The notes beneath the pieces are model-generated. The model was not told where the DNA came from, did not search any database, and saw nothing but the letters and a program-made list of their open reading frames with translations. The translations under genes were made by a program, and so were the position numbers. Shown here piece after piece: positions 36,062 to 44,284 of a stretch of DNA of 64,000 nucleotides. Positions within the stretch are counted from its first letter, which is position 1. Every line of letters begins with the position of its first letter. Source of the DNA: Derxia lacustris (GTDB taxonomy: Bacteria; Pseudomonadota; Gammaproteobacteria; Burkholderiales; Burkholderiaceae_E); contig NZ_MUHU01000008.1 of the NCBI RefSeq assembly GCF_002105195.1, positions 248,001 to 312,000 of the forward strand, given 5' to 3'.

Positions 36062-36162
36062 GGCATGGATGGTAGCCAAGCGATTCCGCGATTTCACCGA
36101 TGCGTGAGCGCCGACCCAGACTCGGACGCAACCATCACCCGAATCACGCGGAGCCCCGAGTC

Positions 36163-36954
36163 ATGACCAGAAAAGTGCTGATCGTCCATGCCCATCCCGA
36201 ACCGGAGTCGCTGACTCGCCAGCTGGTCGACGTGGCGGTGCAGGCCCTGACCGAACAAGGCCATGAAGTCCTCCAGTCGGACCTGTACGCCATGCGCTGG
36301 AAGGCGGTGTTCGACGCCGACGACTTTCCGGACCGGGCCGATCCAGAGCGCCTGTCCTTCATCGCCGAATCCGGCCACGCCTTCAGCACCGGCCGCCAGA
36401 CTGCCGACGTGACGGCCGAGCAGCGAAAGCTGCTCGCCGCCGATGCGGTCATCCTGCAATTCCCGCTCTGGTGGTTCGGCATGCCGGCCATCCTCAAGGG
36501 CTGGATCGACCGCGTGTGGGCCTACGGGCTTGCCTATGGCTACCAGGGCGCGGGCAACCGCTACCGCTACGGCGAGGGCGGCCTGCGGGGCCGGCGCGCG
36601 CTGCTGTCGGTGACGGTGGGCGGGCCGGCGGTCGAGTATTCGGCGCGCGGCATCAACGGGCAGCTCGACCAGCTGCTGTTTCCGATCACGCACGGCACGC
36701 TGTTCTTCCCGGGCATGGAGGTGCTGCCGACGCATGCGGTCTACGGCGCGGGCCGGCTCACCGCGGACGACGTGGCGACCGTCAAGCAGGCCTGGCGCCG
36801 GCGCGTCGAAGGGCTGTTCGACGACGCGCCCATTCCGTTCCGACATCAGAACGGCGGCGACTATCTCGACGGTCAGGTGCTGGCCGGACATCTCGCGGCC
36901 GGGCAGGGCGGCCTGGCGGTGCATCTGGCGCCGGACACGGCGGACAACGCCTGA
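36163..36954 (+). CDS. NAD(P)H quinone oxidoreductase, flavodoxin fold
   Basis: FMN/FAD-binding reductase of 263 residues of the NQO1/MdaB type. The flavin-binding start is KVLIVHAHPEPESL; the active-site segment ILQFPLWWFGMPAILKGWIDRVW (read as FPLWWFGMPAILKGW) is diagnostic, and GGPAVEYSARG follows. Reduces quinones by two electrons, probably as a detoxification step. Start at 36163 is chosen over 36100, which adds a basic leader. Divergent partner of the LysR regulator at 35156, so induced by it in the usual pattern. Confidence 0.9.
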   Translation: MTRKVLIVHAHPEPESLTRQLVDVAVQALTEQGHEVLQSDLYAMRWKAVFDADDFPDRADPERLSFIAESGHAFSTGRQTADVTAEQRKLLAADAVILQFPLWWFGMPAILKGWIDRVWAYGLAYGYQGAGNRYRYGEGGLRGRRALLSVTVGGPAVEYSARGINGQLDQLLFPITHGTLFFPGMEVLPTHAVYGAGRLTADDVATVKQAWRRRVEGLFDDAPIPFRHQNGGDYLDGQVLAGHLAAGQGGLAVHLAPDTADNA

Positions 36955-37008
36955 CCCGGGCCGGCGGCGGCGGGCGCGCCCCGCCTTCGGCTACACTCGC
37001 GCTCCAAC

Positions 37009-37019
37009 TTGTCAGACAA
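37009..37019. promoter_or_regulatory. FadR/GntR-type operator
   Basis: TTGTCAGACAA is a perfect odd palindrome (TTGTC-A-GACAA) fitting the FadR-subfamily consensus TNGTNNNACNA. It lies 19 bases upstream of the regulator's GTG start, so autoregulation and control of the glc genes are expected. Its position also argues against the TTG at 37009 as a start codon. Confidence 0.72.
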
Positions 37020-37038
37020 CCAAGTCACCGAGCCAAGC

Positions 37039-37857
37039 GTGAGCAACCTCTCCGACCTAGCCCCGCTCGCCCGCCCGCATGCGCTCAGCGAGGACATCGC
37101 AGCCGAGCTGGCGCGCCGCATCGACACCGGCGAATTCGGCCCCGGCGCGCGCCTGCCGACCGAGAAGACACTCGCCGAAACCTTCGGCGTGAGCCGGCCG
37201 GTCGTGCGCGAAGCCATCGCGCGGCTGCGCAACGACGGGCTGGTGGAGACGCGCCAGGGCGCCGGCGCCTTCGTGGCCGCCAATCCGCGCAGCCTGCGGC
37301 TGAAGTTCGACGCGCTGCCCGCCGTCGCCATGCCAGTGCCGGCCGCCAAAACCGGCCGCAGCAAGCCAAGGCCCAACGCCACCACCGCCGACAACACCGC
37401 CGCCCTGCGCGAAATCTTCGAACTGCGCGCCCTGCTCGAACCCGTCGTCGCCGAACTCGCCGCGCGCCGCGCCCAGCCCGCCGACCTCGCCGCAATGCAA
37501 GCCAGCCTCGACGCGATGGACGCCGCGCTCGCCGCCGGCACCAACGCCGCGCGCGCCGACGACGCCTTCCACAACGCGCTCGCCGCCGCCACCGGCAACC
37601 GCCGCGTGACCCAGCTGATGGACTTCCTCGGCGCGCATTTTTCCGGCACGCGCGAGGTGGCCTGGCAGGCCGACGCCGACGGCAGCGCGCCTTACTCCGC
37701 CGCCGCCCAGGCCGAGCATCACGCGCTGTTTGCCGCCGTTGCCAGCGGCGCCGCACCCCAGGCCCGCCGCCGCTCGCTCGCGCATGTGCGCGGCGTGGCA
37801 CGGCGCGCCGGCATCGAACTTCCCGCCGACCTCGGCGGCACCCGGGAGAAAGCATGA
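37039..37857 (+). CDS. FadR-subfamily GntR regulator of the glc genes
   Basis: Transcription regulator of 272 residues. The winged helix reads ARLPTEKTLAETFGVSRPVVREAIARLRNDGLV (seen as PTEKTLAETFGVSR and PVVREAIARL). The C-terminal all-helical FCD domain (about 120-250) has FELRALLEPVVAELAA and a His-rich ligand-binding site (DDAFHNAL, LGAHFSGTREV, AEHHALFAAV). Such proteins (GlcC, LldR, PdhR) sense 2-hydroxy acids. GTG 37039 is chosen because an operator covers the TTG at 37009. Its stop overlaps the glcD start by four bases (ATGA), tying it to the operon. The linker (about 90-125) is Lys/Pro-rich and longer than usual. Confidence 0.88.
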   Translation: MSNLSDLAPLARPHALSEDIAAELARRIDTGEFGPGARLPTEKTLAETFGVSRPVVREAIARLRNDGLVETRQGAGAFVAANPRSLRLKFDALPAVAMPVPAAKTGRSKPRPNATTADNTAALREIFELRALLEPVVAELAARRAQPADLAAMQASLDAMDAALAAGTNAARADDAFHNALAAATGNRRVTQLMDFLGAHFSGTREVAWQADADGSAPYSAAAQAEHHALFAAVASGAAPQARRRSLAHVRGVARRAGIELPADLGGTREKA

Positions 37858-39344
37858 GCAGCGACCTCGGCGGCTATGTCCGCCAGCAACCCGTCGCCCA
37901 CGGCGGCGGCGTCATCCCCAGCTTCGATAGCGACCGCGTGGCCGAGCGCCTGCGCGCGGTGCTGCCCGCCAGTGCCGTCTACAGCGACGCCGAATCGCTG
38001 CGGCCCTGGGAATGCGACGGCATGACCGCCATCCGCCAGCTGCCGCAGATCGTGGCGCTGCCGGCCACCGAGGCCGAGGTGCGCGCCGTGCTGGCGGTGT
38101 GCCGCGAGCTCGGCGTGCCGGTGGTGCCGCGCGGCGCCGCCACGGGTCTTTCGGGCGGCGCCACGCCGCATGCGGTGGGCGTGGTGCTGGGCCTCGCGCG
38201 GCTCAACCGCATCGTCAGGATCGATCCGGTCGCGCGGCTGGCGGTGGTGCAGCCCGGCGTGCGCAATCTCGCGGTCAGCGAGGCCGCCGCGCCGCACGGC
38301 CTGTACTACGCGCCCGATCCGTCGTCGCAGATCGCCTGCACCATCGGCGGCAACGTGAGCGAAAACTCGGGCGGCGTGCACTGCCTGAAATACGGCCTCA
38401 CGGTCAACAACGTGCTCGGCCTGCGCGGCATCACGATGGAAGGCGAGGACGTGGTCGTGGGCGGCGCCGCGCTCGATGCGCCCGGGCTCGATCTGCTCGC
38501 GGTGCTCAACGGCTCGGAGGGCAATTTCCTCGTCATCACCGAGGTGACGGTGCGCCTCGTGCCCAAGCCCCAGCTCGCGCGCGTGGTGCTGGCCAGCTTC
38601 GACGACGTGACCAAGGCCGGCGACGCGGTGGCCGCGATCATTGCCGCCGGCATCATTCCGGCCGGGCTGGAGATGATGGACAAGCCCGCGATCTGCGCGG
38701 TCGAGCCCTTCGTGAAGGCCGGCTACGACATGGATGCCGAGGCCATATTGCTGTGCGAATCGGACGGCACGCCCGACGAGGTGGCCGACGAGATCGAGCA
38801 CATGGAGCGCGTGCTGCAAGCCGCCGGCGCCACGCGCTGCCAGGTGAGCCGCGACGAGGCCGAGCGGCTGCGTTTCTGGGCCGGGCGCAAGGCGGCGTTT
38901 CCGGCGGTGGGCCGCATCTCGCCCGACTATCTGTGCATGGACGGCACCATCCCGCGCAAGCAGCTGGCGGCCATGCTGCTGGCCATCGCCGAGATGGAAA
39001 AGCGCCACGGCCTGCGCTGCGCCAACGTGTTCCACGCGGGCGACGGCAACCTGCATCCGCTCATCATGTACGACGCCAACCAGCCTGGCGAACTCGACCG
39101 GGCGCTGGCCTTCGGCGGCGAAATTTTGCGACTGAGCGTGGCGCTCGGCGGCAGCATCACCGGCGAGCACGGCGTGGGCGTGGAGAAGATCGACGAGATG
39201 TGCGCCCAGTTCACGCCCGACGAGATCGCGGCCTTTCACGGCATCAAGCGCGCCTTCGATCCGCGCGCGCTGCTCAACCCAGGCAAGACGGTGCCGACCA
39301 TCGCGCGCTGCCGCGAATACCGGCTCACCGGCGGAAAGCACTGA
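37854..39344 (+). CDS. glcD: glycolate oxidase subunit GlcD (FAD-linked)
   Basis: Catalytic flavoprotein of 496 residues, very near the E. coli length. The FAD-binding (VAO type) domain shows VVPRGAATGLSGGA and DPSSQIACTIGGNVSENSGG (read as SQIACTIGGNVSENSGG). The C-terminal part has NVFHAGDGNLHP, with the conserved His residues, and GGSITGEHGVGVEK. With GlcE and GlcF it oxidises glycolate (and often D-lactate) to the keto acid and passes electrons to the quinone pool. It is translationally coupled to the regulator upstream and followed by glcE after one base. Confidence 0.93.
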   Translation: MSSDLGGYVRQQPVAHGGGVIPSFDSDRVAERLRAVLPASAVYSDAESLRPWECDGMTAIRQLPQIVALPATEAEVRAVLAVCRELGVPVVPRGAATGLSGGATPHAVGVVLGLARLNRIVRIDPVARLAVVQPGVRNLAVSEAAAPHGLYYAPDPSSQIACTIGGNVSENSGGVHCLKYGLTVNNVLGLRGITMEGEDVVVGGAALDAPGLDLLAVLNGSEGNFLVITEVTVRLVPKPQLARVVLASFDDVTKAGDAVAAIIAAGIIPAGLEMMDKPAICAVEPFVKAGYDMDAEAILLCESDGTPDEVADEIEHMERVLQAAGATRCQVSRDEAERLRFWAGRKAAFPAVGRISPDYLCMDGTIPRKQLAAMLLAIAEMEKRHGLRCANVFHAGDGNLHPLIMYDANQPGELDRALAFGGEILRLSVALGGSITGEHGVGVEKIDEMCAQFTPDEIAAFHGIKRAFDPRALLNPGKTVPTIARCREYRLTGGKH

Positions 39345-39345
39345 C

Positions 39346-40485
39346 ATGAATGCGAACGATCCGATCATCGACGGCTGGCGCGCGCAGGTACTCGACGCGG
39401 CGGCCCAGGGCAGGGCGCTGACGATCCGCGGCGGCGGCAGCAAGGATTTCTACGGCGGCGTGGCGACGGGCGGCGCGGTGCTCGACACGCGCGCCTACGC
39501 GGGCGTCATCGACTACGAGCCGACCGAGCTGTTCATCACCGCGCGCTCCGGCACGCCGCTCGCCGAGATCGAGGCGCTGCTCGCCGGGCGCGGCCAGATC
39601 TTCCCGTTCGAGCCGCCGCATTTCGGCGCGGGCGCGACCGTCGGCGGCGTGTTCGCGGCGGGGCTGAGCGGGCCGCGTCGCCCGTCGGCCGGCGCGCTGC
39701 GCGACTACGTGCTGGGCGCGCGTCTGCTCGACGGCCAGGGTCGCGTGCTGCGCTTTGGCGGCCAGGTGATGAAGAACGTGGCCGGCTATGACGTGTCGCG
39801 CATGCTGGCCGGCAGCCTCGGCACGCTCGGGCTGCTGCTCGACGTCACGCTCAAGCTGCTGCCGCGTCCGGTCGAGGAAGCCACGCTGCGCTTCGAGCTG
39901 ACCGAGGATCAGGCGCTGGCGCTGCTCAACAGCTGGGGCGGCCAGCCGCTGCCGATCAGCGCCAGCGCCTGGGAGCACGGCGTGCTCACGCTGCGGCTGT
40001 CGGGCCAGCGCGCGGCGGTGCAGGCGGCGCGGCATCGGCTCGGCGGCGAAAAGCTGGATGACGCGGGCATCTTCTGGCAGGCGCTGCGCGAACAGACCGC
40101 CACGTTCTTTCGCCCGCTGGCCGAGGGCGAGGCGCTCTGGCGCATCGGTCTGCCGACCACGGCGCCGGCGTTCCGGCTGCATGCGACCGCCGCCAATGCG
40201 CGCGACGGCGCGGCGCATGGCGCACAGGCGCTCGGACCCCAGCTCATCGAATGGGGCGGCGGCCAGCGCTGGCTGCATGCGCCCGCCAGCGCCGGCCCGG
40301 CCTTGCGCGCAGCGGCCACGGCGCTCGGCGGCCACGCCACGCTGTTCCGTGGCCCCGATGCCGCGCGCGCCGCCGGCGCCTTCACCCATCCCGGCGCCGC
40401 GCTCATGCGCATCCACGCCGGGCTCAAGGACGAATTCGATCCCAAGCGCGTGTTCAACCGCGCCCGCCTTTTCCCGGAGCTTTGA
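39346..40485 (+). CDS. glcE: glycolate oxidase subunit GlcE
   Basis: FAD-binding subunit of 379 residues. The N-terminal FAD domain reads ALTIRGGGSKDFYGG, FEPPHFGAGATVGG and VMKNVAGYDVSRMLAGSLGTLG, all typical of GlcE, which has the flavin-binding half but a shortened substrate half. The C-terminus ends in FDPKRVFNRARLFPEL, as in the family. It is directly followed by glcF, with one base between stop and start. Confidence 0.93.
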   Translation: MNANDPIIDGWRAQVLDAAAQGRALTIRGGGSKDFYGGVATGGAVLDTRAYAGVIDYEPTELFITARSGTPLAEIEALLAGRGQIFPFEPPHFGAGATVGGVFAAGLSGPRRPSAGALRDYVLGARLLDGQGRVLRFGGQVMKNVAGYDVSRMLAGSLGTLGLLLDVTLKLLPRPVEEATLRFELTEDQALALLNSWGGQPLPISASAWEHGVLTLRLSGQRAAVQAARHRLGGEKLDDAGIFWQALREQTATFFRPLAEGEALWRIGLPTTAPAFRLHATAANARDGAAHGAQALGPQLIEWGGGQRWLHAPASAGPALRAAATALGGHATLFRGPDAARAAGAFTHPGAALMRIHAGLKDEFDPKRVFNRARLFPEL

Positions 40486-40486
40486 G

Positions 40487-41734
40487 ATGCAGACCGACCT
40501 CGCCCCGCACTGGCGCGACACCGACGACGGCCGCGAAGCCGAACGCGTGCTGCGCGCCTGCGTGCACTGCGGCTTCTGCACCGCCACCTGCCCCACCTAC
40601 CAGACGCTCGGCGACGAACTCGACGGGCCGCGCGGCCGCATCTACCTCATCAAGGCCGTGCTCGAAGGCCAGCCCGCGACCGAGGCCACGCGCGACCACC
40701 TCGACCGCTGCCTGACCTGCCGCGCCTGCGAGACCACCTGCCCGTCGGGCGTCGAGTACCACAAGCTCGTCGACATCGGCCGCGCGGCCGTGGAGGCGGA
40801 AGTGCCGCGTCCGCTCGGCCAGCGGCTGCTGCGCAAGGCGCTCGGCTGGGGCTTGAGCGATCCGGGCCGCTTCGGCGCGGGGCTGGCGCTTGGCCGTCTG
40901 GCAAAGCCGCTGCTGCCCGCGCATCTCGCCGACAAGATTCCGCCCAGGCCCGCCCAGGCCGGCGACTGGCCGGCACCGCGCCACGCGCGCCGCATGCTGG
41001 CGCTCGCCGGCTGCGTGCAGCCCGTGCTCGCGCCCGACGTGAATGCCGCGACCGCGCGCGTGCTCGACCGGCTCGGCATCAGCCTTGTGGAAATCGACAA
41101 GGCCGGCTGCTGCGGCGCGCTCAAGTTCCACCTCAACGAGCAGGACGCGGCGCTCGACCAGATGCGCGCCAACATCGACGCGTGGTGGCCGGCGGTGCAG
41201 GCGGGCGCCGAAGCCATCGTCATCACCGCGTCGGGCTGCGGCGCACAGGTGAAGGATTACGGCCATCTGCTGCGCGGCGACGCGGCCTACGCTGACAAGG
41301 CGGCGCGCATCAGCGAGCTGTGCCGCGATCCGGCCGAGGTGGTGATGGCCGAGCGCGCGCGGCTGCTCGCTGCGCTGGCGGAAACCGTTGTCGCCGAAAG
41401 GCCGGTGGTGCGGCGCGTGGCCTTCCAGTCGCCGTGCACGCTGCAACACGCGCTCAAGGTGCGTGGCGTGGTCGAAACCCTTCTCGCAGATGCCGGTTTC
41501 GAGCTGCTGCCGGTCGGCGAGGGCCATCTGTGCTGCGGCTCGGCTGGCACCTACTCGATGCTTCAGCCGGAGATTTCCGGCGCGCTGCGCGAACGCAAGC
41601 TGGCCAATCTGCAAGCCGGCGGGCCGGATGCGATCGCAAGCGCGAACGTCGGTTGCATGAGCCATCTCGGCGCCAAGGCCGAGGTGCCGGTGCTGCACTG
41701 GATTGCGCTGATGGCGCTGGCGCTGGGGCTGTGA
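40487..41734 (+). CDS. glcF: glycolate oxidase iron-sulfur subunit GlcF
   Basis: Iron-sulfur protein of 415 residues. Two [4Fe-4S] motifs are near the N-terminus: C25-C28-C31-C35-P and C75-C78-C81-C85-P. Two Cys-rich CCG domains follow, seen as AGCCGALKFHL and LCCGSAGTYSM. It carries electrons from GlcD to quinones. It is the last gene of the glc operon; no malate synthase (glcB) or glcG follows, unlike the E. coli operon. Confidence 0.93.
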   Translation: MQTDLAPHWRDTDDGREAERVLRACVHCGFCTATCPTYQTLGDELDGPRGRIYLIKAVLEGQPATEATRDHLDRCLTCRACETTCPSGVEYHKLVDIGRAAVEAEVPRPLGQRLLRKALGWGLSDPGRFGAGLALGRLAKPLLPAHLADKIPPRPAQAGDWPAPRHARRMLALAGCVQPVLAPDVNAATARVLDRLGISLVEIDKAGCCGALKFHLNEQDAALDQMRANIDAWWPAVQAGAEAIVITASGCGAQVKDYGHLLRGDAAYADKAARISELCRDPAEVVMAERARLLAALAETVVAERPVVRRVAFQSPCTLQHALKVRGVVETLLADAGFELLPVGEGHLCCGSAGTYSMLQPEISGALRERKLANLQAGGPDAIASANVGCMSHLGAKAEVPVLHWIALMALALGL

Positions 41735-41862
41735 GCCGGCGCCGCTGCCGTCCAATCGCCCACGCCGACCGCCGGACCTGATGGCGAAAGGCGACGAACG
41801 GCAAGCAGGGGTGAGCGTCGGCTAACGTCGGACAATATCGACACGACCGACAGGATTTGCCC

Positions 41863-42699
41863 ATGAAACTGCTCCGCTACGGCCCGCCCGGCGACGAACG
41901 CCCCGGCCTGCTCGACAGCGAGGGCGTGATGCGCGATCTGTCGGCCGTGGTCGGCGACATAGCCGGCTCGGCGCTGTCGCCGGCCAGTCTCGCGCGGCTG
42001 GCGGCGCTCGACACCCGCCATCTGCCGGTACTGCCGGCCGGCGTGCGACTCGGCCCGCCGGTGGCCGGCGTGGGCAAGTTCATCGGCATCGGCCTCAACT
42101 ATTCCGAGCATGCGCGCGAAGCCGGCATGCCGCTGCCCACCGAGCCGATCGTGTTCATGAAGGCCACGACCTGCATCGGCGGTCCCGACGACGATGTGAT
42201 CCTGCCGCGCGGCGCCAGCAAGCTCGACTGGGAAGTGGAGCTGGGATTGGTCATCGGCACCAAGGCGCAGTACGTCAAGCGCGAGCACGCCATCGCCCAT
42301 GTGGCCGGCTATTGCGTGGTCAACGATCTGTCCGAGCGCGCCTTTCAGCTGGAGCGCGGCGGCCAGTGGGACAAGGGCAAGGGCTGCGACAGCTTCGGGC
42401 CGCTCGGGCCCTGGCTGGTCACGCGCGACGAGCTGCCCGATCCGCAGAACCTCGACCTCTGGCTCGACGTGAACGGCCAGCGCATGCAGACCGGCAACAG
42501 CCGCACCATGATTTTTTCCTGCGCCGAAATCGTGAGCTATCTGAGCCAGTTCATGACGCTGATGCCGGGCGACGTGATCGCCACCGGCACGCCGGCCGGC
42601 GTGGGCATGGGGCGCAAGCCGCAGCGTTTTCTGGCCGCCGGCGACCAGCTCGCGCTCGGCATCTCGGGGCTCGGCAGCCAGCATCAGAAGGTGGTCTGA
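41863..42699 (+). CDS. fumarylacetoacetate hydrolase family protein
   Basis: Metal-dependent hydrolase or decarboxylase of 278 residues. The FAH domain (about 65-278) has GIGLNYSEHARE, FMKATTCIGGPDDDV, the metal-ligand segment DWEVELGLVIG and the end GDVIATGTPAGVGMG. Family members cut C-C bonds of beta-diketo or oxo-acids; this subgroup is often annotated ureidoglycolate lyase or 2-hydroxyhepta-diene-dioate isomerase. The true substrate is unknown. ATG 41863 is used with AGGA at 41852; a TTG two codons upstream is possible. It is about 130 bases after glcF and may have its own promoter. Confidence 0.88.
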   Translation: MKLLRYGPPGDERPGLLDSEGVMRDLSAVVGDIAGSALSPASLARLAALDTRHLPVLPAGVRLGPPVAGVGKFIGIGLNYSEHAREAGMPLPTEPIVFMKATTCIGGPDDDVILPRGASKLDWEVELGLVIGTKAQYVKREHAIAHVAGYCVVNDLSERAFQLERGGQWDKGKGCDSFGPLGPWLVTRDELPDPQNLDLWLDVNGQRMQTGNSRTMIFSCAEIVSYLSQFMTLMPGDVIATGTPAGVGMGRKPQRFLAAGDQLALGISGLGSQHQKVV

Positions 42700-42722
42700 G
42701 CGGCTTCGCTAGAGTTGCCGGC

Positions 42723-43193
42723 ATGACGCCGACACCTCCGCACATTGCCCTCGAACGCCCCGACCGGCCCGACATCGTCGCGCTGCTCGACCGGCTCGAT
42801 GCCTATCTCGACGCGCTCTATCCGCCCGAGGCCAACTACATCCTCGACATCGCCCGGCTGTGCCAGCCCGATGTGCTGTTTGCCGTGGCGCGCGATGGCG
42901 CCGGCATCGCGTTCGGCTGCGCCGCGATCCGCTTGCATGCCGATTACGCCGAGCTCAAGCGCATGTTCGTGCTGCCCGAGCGGCGCGGCGGCGGCGTGGC
43001 GCGGCGGCTCATCGGCTTTCTTGAGGCGGCGGCGCGCGAGCGCGGGCTGAAGCTGCTGCGGCTCGAAACCGGCATCCACCAGCCCGAGGCGCTGGCGCTG
43101 TACCGCGCGGCGGGCTTTGTGCCGCGCGGCCCGTTCGGCGACTACCCCGAGCTGGACCTGAGCGTGTTCATGGAAAAGCCGCTGGCCGATTGA
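42723..43193 (+). CDS. GNAT-family N-acetyltransferase
   Basis: Acetyltransferase of 156 residues. The acetyl-CoA loop is LKRMFVLPERRGGGVARRLIGFLE (read as RRGGGVARRLI), with the later GNAT strand LLRLETGIHQPEALALYRAAGF. The substrate is not given by the sequence; similar enzymes acetylate amino acids, small amines or antibiotics. Starts 23 bases after the FAH gene and is probably co-transcribed. It ends nine bases before the convergent FGE gene. Confidence 0.85.
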   Translation: MTPTPPHIALERPDRPDIVALLDRLDAYLDALYPPEANYILDIARLCQPDVLFAVARDGAGIAFGCAAIRLHADYAELKRMFVLPERRGGGVARRLIGFLEAAARERGLKLLRLETGIHQPEALALYRAAGFVPRGPFGDYPELDLSVFMEKPLAD

Positions 43194-43201
43194 ACCGGCG
43201 C

Positions 43202-44284
43202 TCAGTCCGCGACCACGGTGCGAAAGCCCGCATGCGAGGTCGCCAGTCCGGCCTCCAGCGGCTGGCGCGACGACGGCCGGTAGCGCACGCAGAAGTCGGG
43301 CGAGCACAGGAAGGAGCCGCCCTTCATCACGCTGGCGCGGGCGGCCGGTGCGCGGCCGTCGGGCCGCACGGCGTCGGGATCGTCGGCTGCATGGCTGCCG
43401 GTCCAGCCGTCGCGGGTCAGCTCCCACACATTGCCGATCATGTCGTGCAGGCCGTAGCCGTTGGCGGCAAAGCAGCCGACGGGCGCGGTGCCGCGCCAGC
43501 CGTCGGCACCGCTGTCGCGCTCGGGAAAGCCGCCCTGCCAGGTGTTGGCGGTGCGCCGCAGCAGGCGCTGGAACTCGGCGGTATTGCCTTCGGCCGCATC
43601 GGCGGCGCGCGCCTCGGCTTCGGACTGGCCGCCGCGCGCCGCGTATTCCCATTGCGCCTCGCTCGGCAGGCGCCGGCCGAGCCAGCGCGCATAGGCCTCG
43701 GCATCGGCGCGGCTCACCTGCACCACCGGATGATTGGCCTTGCCGGCAAGCGAGCTGCGCGGCCCCTGCGGATGGCGCCAGTCGGCACCGCGAACCAGCT
43801 GCCACCAGCTGTAGGGCGGCGCCGGCTGGCCCGGCCGGGGCGCGATGAACACCGCCGAGGCGCCGGTGCGCTCGGCCTCGGTGATGTAGCCGGTCGCGCG
43901 CACAAAGGCCGCGAACTGCGCATTCGTCACCTCGTGCGCATCGATGCGGAAGGCCGCCAGCGCGATCTCGCCGCCGCCGCGCTCCTCGGCATAGCCGGCA
44001 TCGCTGCCGAGCCGCAGCCGGCCGGCCGGCACCGCGCGCAGGCCGGCAAGGTTGGGCGCCTCGGCGCTGCCGGGGCCGAAGCCGGGCGGCAGGCCCGAGG
44101 CCAGCGCGCAGGCCCGGGCGGCGGGTGCGGCCAGCGTGCCCGGTGCGGCCGACGCAGCCGCAGCAGCAGCCGTGGCCGGCGCAACCGGGTCGGCGTGCCC
44201 GGCAGCGGCGGCCGGCGGGCTGGCCGTCGTCGCAGCAGCCGCAGCGGCCAGCAGCAGCGCCAGCCGCAAGCCCGTGCACCTCAT
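43202..44284 (-). CDS. formylglycine-generating sulfatase-modifying enzyme (FGE)
   Basis: Protein of 360 residues with a signal peptide and an Ala-rich linker (to about 70), then the FGE-sulfatase domain. It converts the active-site cysteine of sulfatases to formylglycine. The catalytic cysteines are C327 and C332 in GGSFLCSPDFCVRYR, and other family motifs include IDAHEVTNAQFAAFV, HPVVQVSRADAEAYARWLGRRLP (read as PVVQVSRADAEAYARWL) and DMIGNVWELT. All key residues are present. It follows the sulfatase gene with a four-base overlap, so substrate and modifying enzyme are co-made. The export signal suggests modification outside the cytoplasm. Confidence 0.9.
   Translation of the reverse strand: MRCTGLRLALLLAAAAAATTASPPAAAAGHADPVAPATAAAAAASAAPGTLAAPAARACALASGLPPGFGPGSAEAPNLAGLRAVPAGRLRLGSDAGYAEERGGGEIALAAFRIDAHEVTNAQFAAFVRATGYITEAERTGASAVFIAPRPGQPAPPYSWWQLVRGADWRHPQGPRSSLAGKANHPVVQVSRADAEAYARWLGRRLPSEAQWEYAARGGQSEAEARAADAAEGNTAEFQRLLRRTANTWQGGFPERDSGADGWRGTAPVGCFAANGYGLHDMIGNVWELTRDGWTGSHAADDPDAVRPDGRAPAARASVMKGGSFLCSPDFCVRYRPSSRQPLEAGLATSHAGFRTVVAD

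Noticed and set aside
37009-37038. TTG start for the FadR-type regulator
   Set aside because: The TTG is the first half of the operator palindrome; the GTG at 37039 gives a normal N-terminus.
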